This document shows, in pieces, positions 21,983-29,030 of a stretch of DNA of 37,079 nucleotides; the stretch's first letter is position 1; every line of letters begins with the position of its first letter. Source of the DNA: Candidatus Flexifilum affinis. Its GTDB lineage: Bacteria; Chloroflexota; Anaerolineae; Aggregatilineales; Phototrophicaceae. The position numbers and the translations under genes were made by a program. Below the pieces are notes generated by a model, which was not told where the DNA came from, searched no databases, and was given only the letters and a program-made list of their open reading frames with translations. The DNA lies in the NCBI GenBank assembly GCA_016713325.1, contig JADJPJ010000059.1, positions 1 to 37,079 of the forward strand. Reading direction: 5' to 3'.

Positions 21983-23731
21983 CTAGCGGATGGTCGGATC
22001 GCTGATCCAGACATCCTGCGAGAACAGGGTTTCGCTCTCGATCAGTACGTTGGTCGAGTAACCGTAGGCGAACTCATACACGTTCAGGCCGTTGAACTGC
22101 GAGATTACCTGCTTCTGGGTGTTGGTGTTGTTGTCGAACACCTGGAGCACCGGCTCGCAGTTGATCTCCGGACGCGCCGCTTCGGGGCACAGCTCCAGCG
22201 TGACCTGGGCCGTGCGCGCTTGCAGGTTGTCGAAGACGTAGGTGACTCGGACGTAGTTCCACGACACCTGCTGCTTGGTCGCCGCGACATCGCCCTGGTT
22301 GGGGGCGGCCACCGGCGTCGTCTGCACCAGGATGGACATCAGGGGGCCGCTGCCTGTGGGCGTGGGCGTCGGGCCGGGGCCGTTGCACCAGTAGGCGTCG
22401 CAGAAGGCGAGCGGGTCGATATCGTTGAGCGTCGGCAGGCCGCGGAAGGTCGTCTCCGCCAGCGACGTGAAGCGCCGGTCCAGATAGACGGCGAAGTTGT
22501 CGCCCTGCACGAACATCATCGACGATTCGTTGTAGTTGCGGTACAGCGCGCGGAACTGGATGCCCGCCGGCATGATGCCCATATAGTCGGTGGCCGCCAC
22601 GTCGAGGTAAGCGAAGGCATAGCGCGACTCCGCCGTGTAGAGGATCTCTTCGGCGGCCACGTCGAGGACAGGCGGGTTCTCGACCAGGCTGCTGACCGCG
22701 TTACCGACGTCGGTGCAGAACGTGGCCGAAGTCGGGTCGAATTCGGCGATGGAGAAGTCGAACGCGTCCTGGACGATGAACGCCAGACTGCGCGTCAGTG
22801 GCGCGCACCGCTCAATGGCATTCACGCCCTGCCAGCCAGTCGGGCGCGTGTCGATACCCAGCAGCACGTCGGCCATCAGTTCCAGGTCGAAGCGCAGATT
22901 CAGATAGGTCGAGGCGGGGTTGCCGGCATTCAGGCCGATGTAGCCGCCGGGCCGGTTGCCAACCCCGAGCTGATCGTCGGCCAGCCGCTCGATGTCGACG
23001 CGCAGGTTGCCGGTGAAGTTCGGGGCGTTGGCATCACGCTCGCCATTCCAGCCTTCCGGCCGGGTCTGCAAGCCGAGCCGCTCATCGGCCAGCCGCTCCA
23101 GATCGCCGCGCACCGCGCTCAGCAGGTCGAACGGATTGGGCAGGTTGCCACTCGCATCCTGCGTGCCGAAGACGATGTTGATCAGCTCGTCTTCGATCTC
23201 CGACTGGATGCTGAAGCAGTAGTTCAGCGCCGAGTCCGGCGTGCTCGGGCGGACGTTGTAGAAACGGTCCAGCACCGTCAGGGTGTTTTGCAGGTAGCGC
23301 GAGCAGCGCAGAATGGGAACCGCGCCGCGCCACTGCTCCGGCCGCTGCCCGATGCCGAATTCGGCGTCGGCGGCCAGCTCCAGGTCGTGTCGGACGTTGC
23401 GCGCGATGATCTCGTTGATCGGCACCGTAACACCAATCCATTCGGCAGGGCGCGATTCCGGCCCAAAGATGGCGTTGGCGAGCTGCTCATTGTCGTACCA
23501 CAGATCGGTCACCACCGACGGGGACTGCACATCGGTATTGCCCGACCAGGTGGGCGGACGAATGCCGATGCCGAGCACCTGGTCGGCCAGCACTTCGAGA
23601 TCTGCACGGGCATCAAAGACCTGGACCTCGTAGGGGCTTGACTGTGCGGTAAGCGCCGGCGCATAGGTGAGTCCAAGCGCAGCGCACAGGAGAACCAGCA
23701 TCAGCTTCAGAATGTGCCGTCGCATGGGCAT
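21983..23731 (-). CDS. Exported protein with two tandem blocks of 36-residue repeats; function unknown
   Basis: A 582-residue exported protein. The signal peptide has a basic start (MRRHILKL) and a core ending in ALTAQ. Six copies of a 21-residue motif, consensus DLE.LAD..LG...RP..W.G, start at residues 44, 80, 116, 210, 246 and 282, so within each triplet the step is exactly 36. Each triplet is followed by a segment with two cysteines (143 and 172; 309 and 339). The whole block of about 166 residues is duplicated. A seventh, weaker copy may lie at 179-189. Then comes a non-repeat region, a PTPTPT linker (454-460) and a C-terminal beta-rich domain of about 115 residues. I know no family with this repeat. 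A cell-surface or ligand-binding role is plausible but unproven. It ends at a strong terminator. Confidence 0.85.
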   Translation of the reverse strand: MPMRRHILKLMLVLLCAALGLTYAPALTAQSSPYEVQVFDARADLEVLADQVLGIGIRPPTWSGNTDVQSPSVVTDLWYDNEQLANAIFGPESRPAEWIGVTVPINEIIARNVRHDLELAADAEFGIGQRPEQWRGAVPILRCSRYLQNTLTVLDRFYNVRPSTPDSALNYCFSIQSEIEDELINIVFGTQDASGNLPNPFDLLSAVRGDLERLADERLGLQTRPEGWNGERDANAPNFTGNLRVDIERLADDQLGVGNRPGGYIGLNAGNPASTYLNLRFDLELMADVLLGIDTRPTGWQGVNAIERCAPLTRSLAFIVQDAFDFSIAEFDPTSATFCTDVGNAVSSLVENPPVLDVAAEEILYTAESRYAFAYLDVAATDYMGIMPAGIQFRALYRNYNESSMMFVQGDNFAVYLDRRFTSLAETTFRGLPTLNDIDPLAFCDAYWCNGPGPTPTPTGSGPLMSILVQTTPVAAPNQGDVAATKQQVSWNYVRVTYVFDNLQARTAQVTLELCPEAARPEINCEPVLQVFDNNTNTQKQVISQFNGLNVYEFAYGYSTNVLIESETLFSQDVWISDPTIR

Positions 23732-23777
23732 GTCCGTTTCCTACCAGTTCGATCCAGTTCGATTCCTCACCGCATCC

Positions 23778-23783
23778 ATTATA
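23778..23783 (-). promoter_or_regulatory. Probable -10 box for the exported repeat-protein gene
   Basis: A perfect TATAAT on the minus strand, about 47 bases before the ATG at 23731. A poor -35 match only (CTGGCC at 17 bases). Confidence 0.4.
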
Positions 23784-23968
23784 GCCCGCCGCGTGGTTCT
23801 GGCCAGTGACCCCACAGTACCGTCAGCAGATCAACCAGAAAGGCGTTACAATGAATGCACAGGGTTCCCCTCAAGCGGCCCGGATTCCATGAAAAAGTCA
23901 TGAAATTTGTGCTACTATGTTTTTTAGGGGACAAATTCCTGTTACCTTATTAGATGCGTCAACCATTG

Positions 23969-23982
23969 GGTACACGTGTACC
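23969..23982. promoter_or_regulatory. Perfect 14-bp palindrome upstream of the histidine kinase operon
   Basis: GGTACACGTGTACC, extended to 20 bases (23966-23985) with one mismatched pair by the flanking TT and AA. It ends 16 bases before the ATG at 23999, so it lies in the leader of the kinase gene. A dimeric regulator site is likely; the protein is unknown. The preceding 267-base gap has an AT-rich stretch with TACTAT at 23913-23918, a possible -10 box, but no gene. Confidence 0.5.
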
Positions 23983-23998
23983 TAAGTGAGGCAGGTTC

Positions 23999-25588
23999 AT
24001 GAGTCTCGCTCTGTCAACCGATCTGGCGGCACAGCTTGAGGCAGCCAATGCTCGAATTGCTGCTCTGGAGGAGCGTATTGCCGGCGCTGAGCTGGAACAG
24101 GCTATGCGTGAACGCATCCTGGAAGAGGCGCTTCGCCAGGCATCGAACATTATCGATCTCAGCAACGCGCTGTCACGGGTGACCACGAATGCGGAACTGC
24201 TGCAAGCGGTCACGGAATTCTCTTTTGCCAGCGGCTTCGCCAATGCCTCACTGCTCTATTTCGATCTGAACGCCGACAATGAGCCGGCGGGTCTGCAAAT
24301 CATCGAGACGCGGACCGCGCCCGGCGCGACCCTGCGGACTCCAGTCGTCGGCACCAGTTTCAGACTCTCCGAATATCCGATCACCGAACTGATCGTCAAG
24401 TCGCCGCATTCGGTCTTCGTGTTCGGCGACGCCCAGGTCGATACACAGCTCGACGCGAGCGCCCGCGAGACTCTGGCGCGCCTGCAAATTGCCAGCGGCA
24501 TCATCTTCCCGTTGTACACCGCCGGCCGCTTCATCGGCATGATTTTCATCGCCTTTGCCGAGACGCACACCTGGAACGACGAAGAAGTCTCCCTGCTTCA
24601 GACGGTCCCCAACCTGGTGACGCCGATCGTCGAGAACATCCGTCTGTTCAAGAACCTGGAAAGCAAGATCAACGAGCTGAACGCAGCCCTGATCTTCAAA
24701 GATCAGTTCCTGGCCATCATGAGCCACGAACTGCGGACGCCGCTCAATGCCATCCTTGGCTATTCCAGCATCGCGGCTACCACCTCCAACGACGCCTTCC
24801 TCACGCCCGATCGTATGCGCCACATGATGAACCGCATCGTGGCCAACAGCGACCGGCTGCTCAAGCTGATCAACAGCATCCTCGACCTGTCGCGCATCAA
24901 TTCCGGACGTCTGGAGATCGTCAACGTCATGTACGATCTGCATCAGGCGGCCAATGCCTGGCACGACGATGTGGTCAAGCGCGTGGGGGAGAAAGGGCTG
25001 GAGTTCAAGTACAGCCTGGACCCGAAGCTGCCCAAGATGGTCATTGGCGATGTCGAACGCGTCTCGCAGGTCGTGACCAACCTGCTGGAGAATGCCATCA
25101 AGTTCACGGAAACCGGTGAGATCGAGCTGCGGGTGGAGCGCAAGGACGACCGCCTGCAAGTTCAGGTGCGCGATACCGGCATCGGCATTTCGCCCACCTG
25201 GCACCATCTGATCTTTGAAGAATTCCGCCGGGTCGAAATGGACTCGGTGCGCAAGACGAGCGGCGCCGGCCTGGGCCTGTCGATCGTTCAGCGGCTGTGT
25301 CAGTTGATGGGTGGCACGGTCAGCGTCGAGAGCGAAGTGGGCAAGGGCAGCACCTTCACGGTCATTCTGCCGATTGTCGAAAGCCCGGTGCAGTCGCCGC
25401 CCTCCAGCCAACCGCTTTCGTCCTCTCAGGTCTTCGCGTCGCTGCAAACATCGACTGCGCCGGCCTCGCCTGCATCGCCGGAGCCGGCACAGCCGGCAGC
25501 ACCCGCATCTGCGCCGCCAACTGAAGCCAATGCTCCATCGATCACCCCAGCCTCGCCGTCGCAGGAGCCGGAAAAGAGTTCTGAATAA
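23999..25588 (+). CDS. GAF-domain sensor histidine kinase
   Basis: A 529-residue cytoplasmic kinase. It has a coiled-coil start (about 8-50), a GAF sensor domain (about 52-215), a HisKA dimerisation domain with phosphoacceptor His243 in FLAIMSHELRTPLN, and a HATPase domain with N-box NLLENAIKF, G1 box DTGIGI, F-box FEEFRR and G2 box GAGLGLSI. After about residue 460 comes a disordered tail of Pro, Ala and Ser. There is no membrane segment, so the signal is intracellular. Its TAA stop overlaps the ATG of the next response regulator (TAATG), so the two are coupled and form a cognate pair. A 14-bp palindrome just upstream may regulate the operon. Confidence 0.93.
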   Translation: MSLALSTDLAAQLEAANARIAALEERIAGAELEQAMRERILEEALRQASNIIDLSNALSRVTTNAELLQAVTEFSFASGFANASLLYFDLNADNEPAGLQIIETRTAPGATLRTPVVGTSFRLSEYPITELIVKSPHSVFVFGDAQVDTQLDASARETLARLQIASGIIFPLYTAGRFIGMIFIAFAETHTWNDEEVSLLQTVPNLVTPIVENIRLFKNLESKINELNAALIFKDQFLAIMSHELRTPLNAILGYSSIAATTSNDAFLTPDRMRHMMNRIVANSDRLLKLINSILDLSRINSGRLEIVNVMYDLHQAANAWHDDVVKRVGEKGLEFKYSLDPKLPKMVIGDVERVSQVVTNLLENAIKFTETGEIELRVERKDDRLQVQVRDTGIGISPTWHHLIFEEFRRVEMDSVRKTSGAGLGLSIVQRLCQLMGGTVSVESEVGKGSTFTVILPIVESPVQSPPSSQPLSSSQVFASLQTSTAPASPASPEPAQPAAPASAPPTEANAPSITPASPSQEPEKSSE

Positions 25589-26172
25589 TGCAGACGATCA
25601 CAGACCCACAAAACCCGCTCACCAATTGGACCGTCCTGGTGGTCGACGACGAACCGGACAGCCGGGATGTCGCGCAGATGATGCTGGAGATTGCCGGGGC
25701 GACCGTCCACACTGCCGAGCACGGGAAAGAAGCTCTGGAGTTGCTGCGCACCCAGCGCATCCGGCCCGACTTCATCCTCTGCGATCTGTCCATGCCAGTC
25801 ATGGATGGTTGGCAGCTCATGTTTCAGTTAAGCGACAATCGCGCGACGAGCGACATTCCGGTCATCGCTTTGACGGCCCATGCCATGCGTGGCGACCGCG
25901 ACCGCGCGCTGGCAGCGGGGTTCTGCAATCACATCACCAAGCCGCTCAATGCTTCGAAGTTCATGGACCAGTTGATGCGCATCCTGGTCGATCTTCCGGA
26001 ATTTGAGCGGGCATTTGCCGAGATCAACTCCAATGCCAGCTCCAGCAGCATCGCTTCAACGGGCGTGGTTCCGAATACCGCCGCCCCGAGCAGCGTCGCT
26101 TCCACCGAAGTCATTTCCAACGTTGGGTCCGGCGTCGTTTCCAGCGTCAGTTCCAACGGCATCCGCGCCTGA
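25588..26172 (+). CDS. Response regulator, receiver domain with a Ser-rich tail
   Basis: A 194-residue protein. The receiver domain fills residues about 10-130: VLVVDDEPDSRD holds the acidic pair, ILCDLSMPVMDGW the phosphoacceptor Asp, VIALTAHAM the Thr/Ser switch and ITKPLN the conserved Lys. No DNA-binding domain follows. Instead there is a tail of about 50 residues of Ser, Ala, Val and Asn with imperfect repeats (SIASTGVV, SVASTEVI). It probably signals by protein contact. It starts inside the stop codon of the kinase (TAATG), so it is the likely partner of that kinase. Confidence 0.92.
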   Translation: MQTITDPQNPLTNWTVLVVDDEPDSRDVAQMMLEIAGATVHTAEHGKEALELLRTQRIRPDFILCDLSMPVMDGWQLMFQLSDNRATSDIPVIALTAHAMRGDRDRALAAGFCNHITKPLNASKFMDQLMRILVDLPEFERAFAEINSNASSSSIASTGVVPNTAAPSSVASTEVISNVGSGVVSSVSSNGIRA

Positions 26173-26302
26173 CCGCTCGGCGGCGGCGTTGAGCGATACC
26201 GTCTCAGCGCCGCCGCCCCAGTATCCCTGATCGCCTCGTCCGCACCTCCTGCACGCCTGTATACTCACTCCTGCACGCGATGCGTATGGGAAAGGAACCC
26301 CT

Positions 26303-26677
26303 GTGTCGAACCTGCATTTGCTCATCGTTGAAGACGAACCCGACAGCGCCGAGGTTGTCGAAATGCTGCTCGCCCCAGCCCGCATCGCCACCACAGTGGT
26401 GGGCGATGCCTATCAGGCGATGGACCGCCTGGCCGTGCAGCCGAATGCTTTTTCCGCCGTGATCATCGATCTGGCGCTGCCGGGGATGGACGGGTTCGGC
26501 CTGCTGAACGCGCTGCGCGCCGCCGCCTCGACCACCAATCTGCCTCTGATCGCCATCACGGCCTATCACACCCCGGAACTGAAGGTGCGGGCGCTGCAGG
26601 CCGGGTTCAATGCCTACTTCCCCAAACCGCTCGACACGACCGTGTTCCTCGGCTCGCTGGAGCGGATGCTAGGCTGA
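26303..26677 (+). CDS. Single-domain response regulator
   Basis: A 124-residue receiver-only protein: LLIVEDEPDSAEV (acidic pair), VIIDLALPGMDGFGL (phosphoacceptor Asp), LIAITAYHT (switch Thr) and FPKPLD (Lys). It has no output domain, so it works like CheY or Spo0F, by phosphotransfer or contact. The GTG start at 26303 has AAAGGA about eight bases upstream. It lies 130 bases after the other regulator, on the same strand, and is probably part of the same kinase locus. Confidence 0.92.
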   Translation: MSNLHLLIVEDEPDSAEVVEMLLAPARIATTVVGDAYQAMDRLAVQPNAFSAVIIDLALPGMDGFGLLNALRAAASTTNLPLIAITAYHTPELKVRALQAGFNAYFPKPLDTTVFLGSLERMLG

Positions 26678-26697
26678 AAGAAGTCATTGCTACGCCC

Positions 26698-26806
26698 GCC
26701 GAGGACTAAAGCGCTTCGGCTTCAGAACCGACAGGTCCAATGAAGGGACCGAAAAACCAGGGGCGCAGCGAAGGCTCCTTAAGAGAGATTGTCTTCGCCT
26801 GGCCGA
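26698..26806. repeat. Intergenic palindromic repeat, CCGAGG-CTAAAG-CTTCGG type
   Basis: GCCGAGGACTAAAGCGCTTCGGC followed by GGTCCAATGAAGGGACC and a GGCGCAGCGAAGGC segment. The same arrangement, with compensating changes, is found at 35813-35957, which supports conserved stems. Together with the repeat at 26921-27003 it fills most of the 453-base gap 26678-27130, in which no gene is seen. Confidence 0.65.
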
Positions 26807-26920
26807 CGGTTTTCCATCAGCACCCTCGGCAGCGCGGCACGAGCTATCCGGATCCGGCATCATACATTTCAGTGAATCACGAATGTTCACCTTGACCATC
26901 AATAGCTGCGTTTTTGAGCC

Positions 26921-27003
26921 AACCTCACCCCAAAAATCGAGCGACTTTTTGCCCCTCTCCGCACGGAGAGGGGCGGTTGAGCGCAGCGAAACGGGGTGAG
27001 GTT
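26921..27003. repeat. Palindromic intergenic repeat, complete copy
   Basis: Outer arms AACCTCACCCC and GGGGTGAGGTT pair perfectly. An inner stem GCCCCTCTCCG / CGGAGAGGGGC (26951-26974) is also perfect, and GAGCGCAGCGAAAC lies between inner and outer right arms. Same family as 3771-3828 and 14907-14992. Confidence 0.8.
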
Positions 27004-27130
27004 AAGCAATCCGTGATTCGCTGCATTTCGGTTGTCTATGAGGACTGAGGCAGAAGCGCTCGCCTGAACGCCACGAGACCTGGTCCTCTGCATTACCCAA
27101 TCCTCTGCATTCAGTCCTTCTGTCTCTACT

Positions 27131-27505
27131 CTATCCAATCTGCGCCAGGGCCAGCAGGTTGCCCTCGCTGTCATGGAACCAGGCGATGCGGTCGGTGTAG
27201 ATCTCGTACACGCCGTTGACCGTCTTGAGATGCGGCAGATCGTAGTCGATGAACTGCACGCCCCGCGAACGCAGCGCCGCCATTTCGGCGTCGAGGTCGG
27301 TGACCAGCCAAGACATCAGGCTGCAGGTGGCCTGCCCGGCGCTCTCCGACTGGACGATGGCGAACTTGGCGCCGCCGCACAGGTAATACACCCCGAAGCC
27401 ACTTTCCAGGTAGGGTTGCAGACCGAGCTTTTCGGCGTAGAACTGCTTGGCTCGCTCTTTGTCGGCGGCAGGGATGGATATCTGAAGGGGAGTATCAGCC
27501 AGCAT
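27131..27505 (-). CDS. VOC-superfamily (glyoxalase/bleomycin-resistance fold) protein
   Basis: A 124-residue protein with the two beta-alpha-beta-beta-beta units of the vicinal oxygen chelate fold: LQISIPAADKERAKQFYAEK at the start and a second unit beginning around SLMSWLVTDLDAEMAALRSR. It ends in IAWFHDSEGNLLALAQI, the usual last strand with DSEGN. Members include metal-dependent isomerases and drug-binding proteins; the reaction here is unknown. The ATG at 27505 has AGGAG (on the minus strand) a few bases upstream. It stands alone between repeats and the toxin-antitoxin pair. Confidence 0.85.
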   Translation of the reverse strand: MLADTPLQISIPAADKERAKQFYAEKLGLQPYLESGFGVYYLCGGAKFAIVQSESAGQATCSLMSWLVTDLDAEMAALRSRGVQFIDYDLPHLKTVNGVYEIYTDRIAWFHDSEGNLLALAQIG

Positions 27506-27624
27506 GGTGCGCTCCTTGTAGGTTGGGGATGTCCTCGATTGTACAGGCGGATCGGGTTTTGCGAGCGTTGTTACAATCTGGTATCAGGGCAAACGCATCA
27601 AATTCCCTGATAAGTTGAGGGGGG

Positions 27625-27988
27625 TTATGAGGCGCCAGGAGGCGAGTCAGGAGGGTTGTCGTCTGGTAGGATTTCCTTCAATGTACTCGCCAACGTGGGA
27701 ATTGCACTGGTGACGGTATCCCAGACGATTTCAGGCGGACGTCGAAATACTCGTGAATGATCCGGTTTCGCATCCCGGCGATCAGCCGCCATTCCACCTG
27801 CGAGTACTGGCCTTGACCTTCGGTGAAACCTGCCGGGCTGCTTCACCAATCACCTGAATTTCACGCAGAACGGCGCTCTGAACCAGTTCGTTCGCCATGA
27901 ATCCGTCGTCGGTAAGCCCAGACGTGAAGGTGATGATCTTCTGCGCGGCCAACAGCATGTCCATCAGAAGGACAAGATCACTCCGCAT
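27625..27988 (-). pseudogene. hepT: HepT-like HEPN toxin (DUF86), two frameshifts
   Basis: Read across three frames this is a full DUF86/HepT protein: LLMDMLLAAQKIITFT and ELVQSAVLREIQVIGEAARQ in the first frame, QYSQVEWRLIAGMRNRIIHE and YFDVRL in the second, EIVWDTVTSAIPTLASTLKE in the third. The RNRIIH segment gives the R-x4-H motif of HEPN RNases. The frame changes lie near 27808-27814 and 27729-27734. HepT is an RNA-cutting toxin neutralised by its partner MntA. The ATG at 27988 overlaps the end of the mntA gene by 11 bases, the usual compact arrangement. If the frameshifts are real, the toxin is dead and the antitoxin is an orphan; if not, this is an intact pair. Confidence 0.78.
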
Positions 27989-28310
27989 AGATCACCTGCG
28001 CGCTGTCGAGGATCATCCGCCGTCGCAGAATATTCGGACTCTTTGCAACCGTCTCTCGATCCAGCAGATCCACCTGTCGCTGAAAGAGCGCTTCCAGTTC
28101 ATCTCCCATCGCAATCAGGGCCTTGAGCGTCAAACGAACGCCTGGGCGATACGTCAGCAATACGTCGATATCGCTGTCGTCGCGGAAATCCTCCCGCAGG
28201 ACCGAGCCAAACAAGGCAAATTCGGTCACGTTCCAGCGTCTGCAGAACGCGCGGATGGCATCCAGCGGCAGGGGCACTTGTACGCTTGGACTGGTTTCGC
28301 TCTGAGTCAT
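27978..28310 (-). CDS. mntA: MntA-like nucleotidyltransferase antitoxin
   Basis: A 110-residue minimal nucleotidyltransferase. The catalytic signature GSVLREDFRDDSDIDVLL contains the GS and D-x-D residues that bind metal and nucleotide. In known pairs MntA adds AMP to the HEPN toxin HepT and so silences it. The stop lies 11 bases inside the following hepT frame. ATG 28310 is chosen; a GTG directly before it is possible. A TGCTATAAT promoter element lies about 40 bases upstream. The protein looks intact although its partner gene is frameshifted. Confidence 0.85.
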   Translation of the reverse strand: MTQSETSPSVQVPLPLDAIRAFCRRWNVTEFALFGSVLREDFRDDSDIDVLLTYRPGVRLTLKALIAMGDELEALFQRQVDLLDRETVAKSPNILRRRMILDSAQVIYAE

Positions 28311-28348
28311 CACTATTTTTCGCTTACTGTGCTGACTTCTCTGCTCGG

Positions 28349-28357
28349 ATTATAGCA
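28349..28357 (-). promoter_or_regulatory. Extended -10 promoter of mntA-hepT
   Basis: TGCTATAAT on the minus strand: a perfect -10 hexamer with the TG of an extended -10 one base upstream. It ends about 39 bases before the ATG at 28310. A TTGACA is not needed with this element and none is seen. Confidence 0.6.
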
Positions 28358-28360
28358 TGG

Positions 28361-28441
28361 GTGGGCGCCTAACGACGCGAAGTGAGCGCTGCGGCACAGC
28401 GGATCCCTCTCAGCCGCAGTGAGCGGAAGGCGCTCGTCACC
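28361..28441. repeat. Imperfect inverted repeat upstream of mntA
   Basis: GGGTGGGCGCC near the left end and GGCGCTCGTCACCC at the right end pair imperfectly, with inner GCGAAGTGAGCGC and GCCGCAGTGAGCGG units. It fills the first part of the 321-base gap 28311-28631. The remainder of that gap holds the direct repeat at 28531-28562 and no gene. Confidence 0.5.
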
Positions 28442-28530
28442 CGATTGACCACCCCACCCCCGCCGTGCTGCTCGCACCCGCATTTCGCCCGAGACACCCC
28501 CTCGATGCCCGCACCACCCCAATCCATGAA

Positions 28531-28562
28531 TCTCCGTAGTCATCCGTCAGATTCTCCGTAGT
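28531..28562 (+). promoter_or_regulatory. Direct repeat TCTCCGTAGT, possible regulator site
   Basis: TCTCCGTAGT occurs at 28531-28540 and 28553-28562, a step of 22 bases or two helical turns, about 70 bases before the degenerate-receiver gene. TATTCTATTCT further downstream (about 28585-28596) might be its -10 region. Tandem direct sites of this kind are typical of response-regulator binding, but this is inference. Confidence 0.3.
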
Positions 28563-28631
28563 GGAGCGGATGCACGGCGCGGTCTCTATTCTATTCTGAA
28601 GTGAAGAGTCCATCCCACGTGTGGACGGGAT

Positions 28632-29030
28632 ATGAAGTCTGTGCCGGTTCTCATTCTCAGCAACAACCAGACACTGTCGCACTCGTTGGAGCGCTGGCTC
28701 ATGCAGTCCGAGGGCATTGAAGTCTGCTCATTCGTGGCGGAACATCATGATCTCGACTGCCTGGAGAGATTGATAGCCGAAAAAGATCCGATCGTCGCGC
28801 TGGCCTTGCGGATGCCCGCCGCCGACGATTTCGAAACGATCCGGGTTCTGCGCACTGCACACCCGGATATTCGAATCATCACGATCGCGCCCATATGCAC
28901 CGACGAGTACACGCGCATCGTCAAGGCCATTGGCGCGACCATCTGCATCGCCTACAAGGACCTGGACAGGGACCTGATTCCGGCAGTTCGCCGGCTTGAC
29001 CGAACACCAGGGTGGAATGCGATAGAATGA
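28632..29030 (+). CDS. Degenerate receiver-domain protein
   Basis: A 132-residue protein with the fold pattern of a response-regulator receiver but without its chemistry. VLILSNNQTLSHSLERWL replaces the acidic pair by Asn, IVALALRMPAADDF keeps the MP turn but has Ala at the phosphoacceptor position, and IITIAPICTDEY with AYKDL corresponds to the switch and Lys regions. It cannot be phosphorylated in the usual way and may sense or bind by contact. Its TGA overlaps the ATG of the following histidine kinase (ATGA, 29027-29030), so the two are coupled. Confidence 0.8.
   Translation: MKSVPVLILSNNQTLSHSLERWLMQSEGIEVCSFVAEHHDLDCLERLIAEKDPIVALALRMPAADDFETIRVLRTAHPDIRIITIAPICTDEYTRIVKAIGATICIAYKDLDRDLIPAVRRLDRTPGWNAIE

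Noticed and set aside
24248..25447. A 399-residue open frame opposite the GAF histidine kinase
   Set aside because: No recognisable motif; the kinase on the plus strand is complete.
26698..27003. Closely spaced palindromes that might suggest a CRISPR array
   Set aside because: The units differ from each other, there are no equal spacers and no cas genes.
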